Assembly (NCBI RefSeq): GCF_900130125.1
Contig: NZ_FQXY01000010.1
Coordinates: 1,240,001-1,304,000, forward strand
DNA from: Bacteroides congonensis
GTDB lineage: Bacteria; Bacteroidota; Bacteroidia; Bacteroidales; Bacteroidaceae
Length of the DNA stretch: 64,000 nucleotides
Reading direction: 5' to 3'
The notes under the pieces are model-generated. The model was not told where the DNA came from and made no database searches. It worked only from the letters and a program-made list of their open reading frames with translations. Every line of letters starts with the position of its first letter. Position 1 is the stretch's first letter. Positions 37,906 through 45,283 of this stretch are shown piece by piece. A program made the translations under genes and the position numbers.

Positions 37906-39399
37906 ATGATGAAAAGAAGAATAACTTTCATGCTAAGCAGTTTACCTTTATTAAGCCAATCCGTTTTAGCAGATATACCACATAAGAATCCTAATGTGTT
38001 ATTTATTTGTATAGATGATTTAAGGCAGGAACTGGGATGTTATGGTTCTGTGGCACAGACTCCGAACTTAGATAAATTAGCAGATAGAGGAAGTCTTTTT
38101 TTTCATCATTATGTTCAGGTCCCGACTAGTGGCGCTTCGCGTGCAAGTATGTTGACCGGTCAGTTGCCTAAAAAAAAACAGGATTTGTCGAATGAGGCTT
38201 GCCAATTAAATCTTTCGAATAAAGGAGAAGAGGAACAGCCAGAGACAATGTTTCATCATTTGCGTCGTAATGGTTATTATACGGTAGGAATAGGTAAGAT
38301 CAGTCATTATGCTGATGGCTATCTGTATGGTTATATGCATCCTAAAAGTGATCGTCTGGAATTGGCTTATAGTTGGGATGAGATGCTTTTTGATGCGGGA
38401 AAATGGGGGACTGGTTGGAATGCATTTTTTGGATACGCGGATGGTAGCAATCGACAAAGCCGTAATAGGCAAGTTCCGCCTTATGAGTGTGCGGATGTGT
38501 CGGACGAGGGTTATCCGGATGGATTAACGACGAATTTGGCTGTTGAGAAATTGAGGGAGCTTTCTAAACAAGAAAAGACTTTTTGTTTGGCTGTAGGTTT
38601 TTTCAAACCACATCTACCATTTACTGCTCCTAAGAAATATTGGGATTTATATGATGAGGATACACTACCTCTTGCTGCTGTTCCCCAAATACCTGAAGGA
38701 ACTCATCGCTTTGCTTTGCATAATAGTAATGAGTTTAATGGGTATTTAAAGGGTGATGAAAAAGTATCTTTGGATAAGACTGCTTCGGATACTTATAGCC
38801 GGAAGTTGCGTCACGCTTATTTTGCATGTGTCAGTTATATTGATGCTCAAGTTGGAAAAATATTGGATGAGTTGGAACGGCTTGGAGAAATGAATAATAC
38901 TATTATAATAGTATGGGGGGATCATGGCTGGCATTTGGGTGAACAGCGGGTATGGGGAAAACATACATTAATGGAAGCCTCATTATGTAGTACATTGATA
39001 ATAAAAGCACCTCATTTATGTAAGGCTGTTAAGAATCGTCGTATTGTAAGCTCGATTGATATTTATCCAACTTTAATGGATCTTTGTGGAATCTCTGTTC
39101 CAAATGGTTTGGATGGACATAGTTTAGTGAAACTGCTGAATGATCCCAAAGAGAGTTCGTGGCAAGAGGCTGCCTATAGTTATTTTAATAATGGTATTAC
39201 TGTGAGAACTCCAAAGTATAGATTGACACGTTATTGGCATGAGAGGAAGTATGTTTCTGAATTATATAATTATCATGTGGATAAATTAGAGAAAAAGAAT
39301 ATATTTGATACAGAGAGGAAAAGTGTTGTCAAGAAATTGATGGGAATTTGGGAGAAAGGATGTACATGGGACCTTGCTTGTGACTCTATTAGGAGATGA
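37906..39399 (+). CDS. Type I sulfatase (S1 family, Ser-type active site)
   Basis: 497 residues. Signal peptide ending about SVLADIP. The metal site NVLFICIDDLRQELGCYG and the active-site motif S75-G-A-S-R79 followed by ASMLTG mark an S1 sulfatase; Ser75 is the residue that would become formylglycine. The C/S-x-P-S-R motif has Ala in place of Pro. The second metal motif is GDHGWHLGEQRVWGKH. The layout is close to iduronate-2-sulfatase-like enzymes. In Bacteroides, Ser-type sulfatases need the radical-SAM maturase anSME, encoded elsewhere. It closes the SusC/D operon and implies that the target glycan carries sulfate esters. Confidence 0.88.
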   Translation: MMKRRITFMLSSLPLLSQSVLADIPHKNPNVLFICIDDLRQELGCYGSVAQTPNLDKLADRGSLFFHHYVQVPTSGASRASMLTGQLPKKKQDLSNEACQLNLSNKGEEEQPETMFHHLRRNGYYTVGIGKISHYADGYLYGYMHPKSDRLELAYSWDEMLFDAGKWGTGWNAFFGYADGSNRQSRNRQVPPYECADVSDEGYPDGLTTNLAVEKLRELSKQEKTFCLAVGFFKPHLPFTAPKKYWDLYDEDTLPLAAVPQIPEGTHRFALHNSNEFNGYLKGDEKVSLDKTASDTYSRKLRHAYFACVSYIDAQVGKILDELERLGEMNNTIIIVWGDHGWHLGEQRVWGKHTLMEASLCSTLIIKAPHLCKAVKNRRIVSSIDIYPTLMDLCGISVPNGLDGHSLVKLLNDPKESSWQEAAYSYFNNGITVRTPKYRLTRYWHERKYVSELYNYHVDKLEKKNIFDTERKSVVKKLMGIWEKGCTWDLACDSIRR

Positions 39400-39423
39400 A
39401 TCTATTTTTTTGTTACATTTTAT

Positions 39424-39471
39424 TACTACATAAAGAAATAGTTATTGGGAATAAGACGAATAAATGTAGTA
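39424..39471 (+). other. Imperfect inverted repeat downstream of the sulfatase
   Basis: TACTACAT (39424-39431) pairs with ATGTAGTA (39464-39471) around a 32-nt loop. It may be a weak stem in the 3' untranslated part; no function is evident. Confidence 0.3.
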
Positions 39472-39535
39472 GTTATGTAAGAATCATTTGAGATATGCAT
39501 ATTCCTTTGTTAAAGACTATTTGTAGATTTAGTTA

Positions 39536-39570
39536 GAGGTTGTGCCAGCATTTTGACACAACCTCATTTG
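39536..39570 (+). terminator. Rho-independent-type terminator after the sulfatase gene
   Basis: GAGGTTGTG (39536-39544) pairs with CACAACCTC (39557-39565) around a 12-nt loop, followed by ATTTG. It lies just before operator copy D and probably ends the SusC/D operon. Confidence 0.65.
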
Positions 39571-39603
39571 AAAGGTGAATACTATTGTAAAAAAGGAATT
39601 CTT

Positions 39604-39668
39604 GAGACGTTTTTTTTATTTATTGGGATATTTATCTTATCTTATGTGATAAAAGGGGCTTATTTTTG
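39604..39668 (+). promoter_or_regulatory. Direct-repeat operator and promoter, copy D (before the WbsX/GH127 operon)
   Basis: Half-sites GAGACGTTTTTTTTATT at 39604 and GGGATATTTATCTTATC at 39625, then TATTTTTG at 39661-39668, again 57 and 36 bp apart from the -7 box. Confidence 0.7.
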
Positions 39669-39693
39669 CGTCATTAATCTTAATGTGGATAAT

Positions 39694-40929
39694 ATGATAA
39701 AACGATTATTTTTCTTTTTGGCAGTGTTACTAAATGTTTTGTTCCTTTTTGCTCAAAAGGAAGAAGCTGTTGTAGGAAAAGTTAATGGTTTGAAAGATAT
39801 AGAGGTTGCATGTTATTATTTTCCGAATTATCATACAAGAAGTAAGGATGATCCTCGTATTAGTAATCAGCATTGGGAAAACTGGTCAGAATGGGAGTTG
39901 GTAAAGCGAGCTAAACCTCGGTTTGAAGGACATCATCAACCGAATGTTCCGGCATGGGGATATACTGATGAAAAGGATCCGAAAGTAATGAAGAAAAAAA
40001 TACAAGTGGCTGTGGAACATGGCATTGATGTCTTTATTTTTGATTGGTATAATTACAATGGAAAGCCTTTTCTAAATCGTTGTTTGGATGAAGGTTTTCT
40101 ACATGCGAAAAACTGTCAGAGAATAAAATTTGCTCTTATGTGGGCTAATCATGATTGGCAAGATTTATATCCATATACGTTAGGTGAGGAACCGGATTGG
40201 TTATATTCAGGGAAAGTAACCTCTGAAAGTTTCGATAAGATTGGAGATGAACTAATCAGAAACTATTTTACGCAGCCTAATTATTGGAAAATAGATGGGA
40301 AGGCATACTTCTCAATTTATGATATTCAGAAGTTTATAGAAGGTTTTGGCTCTTTGGAAGCTACACGTAAGAATATGGATCAACTTCGTGAAAAAGCCGT
40401 GAAAGCAGGGTTGAATGGTGTTCATTGGAATTTGATTGCTTGGGGAATGCCAATTCTTTCAGCGCAGGATGCCCCCAAAGATATCCCTTCTTTGATTAAG
40501 GTCTTAGGCTTTGACTCTGCTACTTCTTATGTCTGGATTCATCATGCGTGGTTGGACAAACCACAAACAGATTATAATTATGTGAGAGACCAGTATTTTG
40601 CTCATTGGGAAAAAGCAAGAAAAACCTATAATGTTCCATATTATCCGAATGTAACAATGGGGTGGGATCCTACGCCACGAACTAATCAAGATAAACCATG
40701 GAAAGGAAACCAGATGTATCCTTATACCAATATTATTGGCAATAATACTCCGGAGAATTTTAGAAAAGCATTGCAAATGACCAAAGAGGTTTTACTGAAT
40801 AATCCGGATTCTCCCAATATCTTGAATATCAATTGTTGGAATGAGTGGACAGAAGGTAGTTATTTAGAGCCTGACATGGTACATGGAACGGCTTATTTGG
40901 ATGTAGTGAAAGAGGTAATGGGTGAGTAA
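39694..40929 (+). CDS. GH99-like/WbsX-family protein, copy 2
   Basis: 411 residues with signal peptide MIKRLFFFLAVLLNVLFLFAQ. I chose 39694 because the promoter box at 39661-39668 excludes the longer frame from 39553. Family blocks: CYYFPNYHTRSKDDPRIS, GIDVFIFDWYNYNGKP, FALMWANHDWQDLYP, NYWKIDGKAYFSIYD, GWDPTPRTNQ, and NCWNEWTEGSYLEPD with the GH99-type pair E384 and E387. It is more distant from copies 1 and 3 than they are from each other, and matches the general WbsX form found in many polysaccharide clusters. Expected to be periplasmic; a glycosidase role is inferred from the motif and from the PUL context. Confidence 0.8.
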   Translation: MIKRLFFFLAVLLNVLFLFAQKEEAVVGKVNGLKDIEVACYYFPNYHTRSKDDPRISNQHWENWSEWELVKRAKPRFEGHHQPNVPAWGYTDEKDPKVMKKKIQVAVEHGIDVFIFDWYNYNGKPFLNRCLDEGFLHAKNCQRIKFALMWANHDWQDLYPYTLGEEPDWLYSGKVTSESFDKIGDELIRNYFTQPNYWKIDGKAYFSIYDIQKFIEGFGSLEATRKNMDQLREKAVKAGLNGVHWNLIAWGMPILSAQDAPKDIPSLIKVLGFDSATSYVWIHHAWLDKPQTDYNYVRDQYFAHWEKARKTYNVPYYPNVTMGWDPTPRTNQDKPWKGNQMYPYTNIIGNNTPENFRKALQMTKEVLLNNPDSPNILNINCWNEWTEGSYLEPDMVHGTAYLDVVKEVMGE

Positions 40930-40971
40930 TGTATGAGATTTGAAATGTATAATATATAATAATGAAAATGT

Positions 40972-42282
40972 ATGAATAGAAATTTAGTGAATCGTATAGG
41001 AAAACTAATTGTTTTGCTGTTAATTGTAGGATTACTTCCTGCTTATGCGCAGAAAAAAGGAAAAGAAAAAGTAAATCGTCTGCCGGATGATTTGGAAGCA
41101 CTGGCGGGTGACCCTTCTTTATTGAAGAAGCCTGCAGGATTAACAGTTGCTGCTTACGCTTTCCCCAATTATCATGCTTCTGCCTTGCATAATAAAATAT
41201 ATTCGCAGGGTTGGACGGAATATAATCTGATTAGAAGTGCCCGTCCTTGGTTTGAGGGACATCAACAGCCACGTACTCCTTTATTGGGAGAATTGGATGA
41301 AAGTAAACCTTCTACTTGGGAAACTTATAATAAGCTTTGTAAGCAAAGTGGTATTGATGTCTTGATTTGGGACTGGTATTGGTATGATGGTAAGCCTTGT
41401 TTACATGAAGCGTTGGAGAATGGTTTTTTGGAAGCTAGTAATACAAAAGACGTAAAGTTCGCTTGTATGTGGACCAACCATCCTTGGTATGTATTGTATC
41501 CTACGAAACGTACTGACGGTAGTAATGCTTATCCTCCTAGTTATGATGCTCCTGATTTCTCTAAGGAAGAATGTTGGAAAAGCCTTTCTTATATGATTTC
41601 TCGCTATTGTCATTTGGATAATTATTGGCGAATTGATGGTAAACCTGTTATCTGTATTTGGGATGCCCGTCGTTTGGAGTCTAAATTAGGCGTTTCCGGA
41701 GTGAAACAATTATTTGCAGAACTGACAGATTATGCTAAGAAATTGGGACATAAAGGGCTGCATTTCCATGTAACAGGTTTCAGTTGTGGGAATATGAAGG
41801 AAGAGGGTTATGATACTGTGGGTTCTTACAATCCGATGGACTGGATTGCCGGTCGTTTTCAACCGAAAGAAATCGAATTGCCTGATTACGGCACTGTTGC
41901 AGCTGATGTAGCGTTCAAACTTTGGGACGAGCATCATGGTCAGTTTGACATTCCTTATATTCCGGCAGTAGCTCCTGGCTGGGACTCTACACCGCGATAT
42001 ATTGCTCCTGCCAATCGTCCTGAAAAGCCGAATCGCAGCCAATGGCCTGCATGTACTATTTTTAAGAATGAGAATCCTGCTTCGTTTAAGGCATTCGTGC
42101 AGTCTTCTTTCGTGTATTTGAACAAGCATCCTGAAGTACCACGTATATTGACTATCGCTTGTTTTAATGAATGGTCTGAGGGACACTACTTGTTGCCGGA
42201 TAACCGTTTTGGTTATGGAATGTTGGATGCGCTTGGAGAAGCATTGGGTAAGGAAAGCAACCATCGGAAACATGGAAAATAA
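40972..42282 (+). CDS. GH99-like/WbsX-family protein, copy 3
   Basis: 436 residues with signal peptide ending about LLPAYAQ. Long identical stretches link it to copy 1 at 16645: GWTEYNL, PLLGELDESKP, KQSGIDVLIWDWYWY, CMWTNHPWYVLYPT, RFGYGMLDALGEALGK. The catalytic-type pair is E400 and E403 in FNEWSEGHYLLPDN; note Ser instead of Thr between them. It lies 42 bp after copy 2, without a promoter box between, so it is in the same operon. Copies 1 and 3 are probably duplicates now under different promoters. Confidence 0.8.
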   Translation: MNRNLVNRIGKLIVLLLIVGLLPAYAQKKGKEKVNRLPDDLEALAGDPSLLKKPAGLTVAAYAFPNYHASALHNKIYSQGWTEYNLIRSARPWFEGHQQPRTPLLGELDESKPSTWETYNKLCKQSGIDVLIWDWYWYDGKPCLHEALENGFLEASNTKDVKFACMWTNHPWYVLYPTKRTDGSNAYPPSYDAPDFSKEECWKSLSYMISRYCHLDNYWRIDGKPVICIWDARRLESKLGVSGVKQLFAELTDYAKKLGHKGLHFHVTGFSCGNMKEEGYDTVGSYNPMDWIAGRFQPKEIELPDYGTVAADVAFKLWDEHHGQFDIPYIPAVAPGWDSTPRYIAPANRPEKPNRSQWPACTIFKNENPASFKAFVQSSFVYLNKHPEVPRILTIACFNEWSEGHYLLPDNRFGYGMLDALGEALGKESNHRKHGK

Positions 42283-42286
42283 ATAT

Positions 42287-43264
42287 ATGAAAAAATTGGT
42301 TTTGATAGAAGCGCTTCTTGCCATAAGCCTTTCGCTTATGGCAGGAGGGCCTGCTAAGACTTATAAGAATCCGGTGGTGAATTATAGTCTGCCTGATCCT
42401 AGTGTGATTAAGGGAGATGATGGCTATTTCTATCTGTATGCAACGGAAGATATCCGGAACTTACCGATTCACCGCTCTAAGGATTTGGTTAGTTGGGAGT
42501 CTGTTGGTACCGCTTTTACCTCTGATACGCGTCCTACCTTCGAACCGAAAGGAAATTTGTGGGCTCCCGATATAAATAAGATAGGCAATAAATATGTGCT
42601 TTATTATTCAATGTCCCGTTGGGGAGGGGAATGGACTTGCGGGATTGGTGTAGCCGTGGCCGATAGTCCGAAAGGCCCTTTTAAGGATCACGGAATGATG
42701 TTCAGGAGCAATGAAATCGGAGTCAAGAACTCGATTGATCCTTTCTATATAGAGGATGGAGGGAAGAAATATCTGTTTTTGGGAAGTTTCCGTGGAATCT
42801 ATGGGGTGGAACTGACGGAGGATGGATTAGCGGTAAAACCGGGTGCGGAGAAGAAGCAAATAGCCGGAACCGCTTATGAAGGAACTTATATTCATAAAAG
42901 GAAGGATTATTACTATATGTTTGCTTCTACCGGAACTTGTTGTGAGGGACTGAAGAGTACTTATCAGACAGTGATAGGACGTTCTAAATCCTTATGGGGA
43001 CCTTATCAGGACAAGCAAGGGAAGTCTATGCTGGAAAATAACCACGAAATCCTGATTCATAAAAATAAGAGTTTTGTCGGTGTAGGACACAATGCAGAAT
43101 TAGTGACGGATAAAGCTGGTAATGATTGGATTCTGTATCATGGGGTGAGTGTTGCCAATCCTCATGGAAGAGTATTATTGTTAGATAGAGTTGATTGGAA
43201 AAGTGGATGGCCTGTGGTGAAAGGTAATTCTACTTCTATCGAATCTAAGAGACCAAAATTATAA
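42287..43264 (+). CDS. GH43-family glycosidase (endo-arabinanase-like), secreted
   Basis: 325 residues. I start it at 42287 (MKKLVLIEALLAISLSLMAGG, a good signal peptide), 4 bp after the previous stop; an alternative ATG at 42272 overlaps the preceding gene by 11 bp. The frame extends upstream to 42167 but only through the neighbour's coding sequence. Five-bladed propeller acids: D37 in LPDPSVI (base), D151 in SIDPFYI, E198 in YEGTYIHKR (acid), plus VGHNAEL near the end. The compact single-domain form resembles arabinan-type GH43 enzymes. With the GH127 gene next, it points to arabinofuranose in the substrate. Confidence 0.85.
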   Translation: MKKLVLIEALLAISLSLMAGGPAKTYKNPVVNYSLPDPSVIKGDDGYFYLYATEDIRNLPIHRSKDLVSWESVGTAFTSDTRPTFEPKGNLWAPDINKIGNKYVLYYSMSRWGGEWTCGIGVAVADSPKGPFKDHGMMFRSNEIGVKNSIDPFYIEDGGKKYLFLGSFRGIYGVELTEDGLAVKPGAEKKQIAGTAYEGTYIHKRKDYYYMFASTGTCCEGLKSTYQTVIGRSKSLWGPYQDKQGKSMLENNHEILIHKNKSFVGVGHNAELVTDKAGNDWILYHGVSVANPHGRVLLLDRVDWKSGWPVVKGNSTSIESKRPKL

Positions 43265-43277
43265 AGAAGGGTTTGAA

Positions 43278-45239
43278 ATGGATAGGGTTAATCATAACAG
43301 AATGGTAAAAAGATTGTTTATGGTATTGTCGGGCTGGGTGATGGGAGGGACATTGGCGTTCTCCCAGAATCAACCGACGGCGATTGTACAGAAGGAAGCT
43401 TATTTCCCAATGAAGGAAGTTCGTCTGTTGGATAGCCCTTTCCAGACTCTTCAACAGAAAGGAAAAGAATATCTTCTTTGGCTAAATCCAGATTCTTTGC
43501 TTCATTTCTATCGGATAGAAGCGGGGTTGCCGTCAAAAGCTGAGGCTTATGCCGGCTGGGAATCGCAGGATGTATGGGGAGCAGGTCCTCTACGGGGAGG
43601 ATTTCTCGGATTTTATCTTTCTTCAGTATCGATGATGTATCAGTCGACAGGTGATAAAGAACTGCTAAGACGATTGAAATATGTGTTGAAAGAATTAGAA
43701 CTCTGTCAGGAAACCGGCAAAGACGGTTTTTTGTTAGGGGTAAAAGATGGTAGAAAACTATTCCGGGAAGTAGCATCGGGGAAGATAAAGACCAGTAATC
43801 CTACGGTCAATGGTGTTTGGGCTCCTGTTTATCTGATTAATAAGATGTTGCTTGGACTTGCTGCCGCATATACCCAATGTGACTTGAAAGAAGCGCTACC
43901 GATATTGATTCGGCTGGCCGATTGGTTTGGCTATCAAGTATTAGACAAATTGACGGATGAACAGATTCAACAATTATTAGTTTGTGAGCATGGCTCGATT
44001 AATGAATCTTATGTCGAGGCTTATGAGTTGACAGGGCAGAAGCGCTTTCTTGATTGGGCTCTTCGTTTGAATGATCGGGCTATGTGGGTTCCTTTGTCCG
44101 AGGGAAAAGATATTTTATTTGGTTGGCACGCCAATACGCAGATTCCGAAATTTACAGGTTTTCATAAGTACTATATGTTTACCGGCGATCAGCGCTTTCT
44201 TGCCGCAGCTACTAATTTTTGGGATATCGTGAAGCAGAATCATACCTGGGTGATAGGTGGAAACAGTACCGGAGAGCATTTCTTCTCCAAGAAAGAGTTT
44301 ATAGAGAGAATGCTCCATATTAGCGGGCCGGAAACGTGCAATTCTGTAAATATGTTGCGTCTGACTGAATCTCTGTTCAGTCAGCAACCGGATGCGACTA
44401 AAGCGGCATACTATGAAAGAACCTTGTTCAATCATATTTTGTCGGCATATGATCCGGTGAAAGGCATGTGCTGTTATTTTACTTCCATGCGGCCGGGGCA
44501 TTATCGTATCTATGCTTCACGCGACAGTTCCTTCTGGTGTTGTGGACATACCGGACTGGAAAGTCCGGCAAAATTGGGTAAGTTTATTTACAGTCATAGA
44601 GTGACGGATGTTCATGAAGAGAAAGAAATTAGAGTGAATCTGTTCATCCCTTCAGTTCTTTCCTGGCACGAAGGTGGAGTTGAACTTATTCAGCGAAATC
44701 GGATTCCGGAGTCCGAACAGGTTGACTTTGCATTAAATTTAAAGAAAAAGCAGAAACTGGTTTTGCGCGTTCGCAAACCGGATTGGACTGATAAAGCCAC
44801 TTTCATGATTAATGGAAAGGAAGAAGAGCCCCTGCTTGGCAGTGATGGATATTGGATAATAGACAGAGTATGGGAACGGAAGAATGTGATAACATTGCGG
44901 CTTCCGATGCATATATACACAGAAAATTTAATAGGCACCGACCGTTATGTCGCGTTGCTATATGGGCCTTACGTGCTTGCCGGACGTATGGGAACGGAAA
45001 ATATGCCCGCTACTTTTTGGGGAAAGATGAATAATACGGCAATGAACGAGATAGACATGGCAAAGATTCCGGCTTTCAGAGAATCTGCCGGGCAGATTCC
45101 GGCTCATGTAAAGGCTGTTCTTGAAGGAAATACATTGAAGTTCGGCATAAACATGAAAGGTTTTGAGAATATAGTGCTGGAACCTTTTTATAAAGTTCAT
45201 TTTGAACGTTATGCGGTATACTGGCCGATAGTTCATTAG
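43278..45239 (+). CDS. GH127 beta-L-arabinofuranosidase (DUF1680)
   Basis: 653 residues with a signal peptide (core KRLFMVLSGWVMGGTLAFSQ); a second ATG at 43302 is a possible start. GH127 enzymes release beta-linked L-arabinofuranose with a zinc-bound cysteine nucleophile. The catalytic set is complete: E333 in TGEHFF (acid), E352-T-C354 in GPETCNSVNML and C421-C422 in FWCCGHTG, equivalent to E322, E338/C340 and C417/C418 of the Bifidobacterium enzyme HypBA1. The (alpha/alpha)6 barrel is followed by beta domains containing RVRKPDWTDKATFMINGK and YVALLYGPYVLAGR. It starts 13 bp after the GH43 stop. Confidence 0.92.
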   Translation: MDRVNHNRMVKRLFMVLSGWVMGGTLAFSQNQPTAIVQKEAYFPMKEVRLLDSPFQTLQQKGKEYLLWLNPDSLLHFYRIEAGLPSKAEAYAGWESQDVWGAGPLRGGFLGFYLSSVSMMYQSTGDKELLRRLKYVLKELELCQETGKDGFLLGVKDGRKLFREVASGKIKTSNPTVNGVWAPVYLINKMLLGLAAAYTQCDLKEALPILIRLADWFGYQVLDKLTDEQIQQLLVCEHGSINESYVEAYELTGQKRFLDWALRLNDRAMWVPLSEGKDILFGWHANTQIPKFTGFHKYYMFTGDQRFLAAATNFWDIVKQNHTWVIGGNSTGEHFFSKKEFIERMLHISGPETCNSVNMLRLTESLFSQQPDATKAAYYERTLFNHILSAYDPVKGMCCYFTSMRPGHYRIYASRDSSFWCCGHTGLESPAKLGKFIYSHRVTDVHEEKEIRVNLFIPSVLSWHEGGVELIQRNRIPESEQVDFALNLKKKQKLVLRVRKPDWTDKATFMINGKEEEPLLGSDGYWIIDRVWERKNVITLRLPMHIYTENLIGTDRYVALLYGPYVLAGRMGTENMPATFWGKMNNTAMNEIDMAKIPAFRESAGQIPAHVKAVLEGNTLKFGINMKGFENIVLEPFYKVHFERYAVYWPIVH

Positions 45240-45283
45240 GTTTTGAATGGGAATGGAAGTATAATAGAACATATATAATAGGT

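Noticed and set aside
39553..39693. Extended N-terminus of WbsX copy 2
   Set aside because: Same reason: the frame covers the operator and promoter. Its apparent similarity to the extended GH115 N-terminus is due to shared operator DNA, not shared protein.
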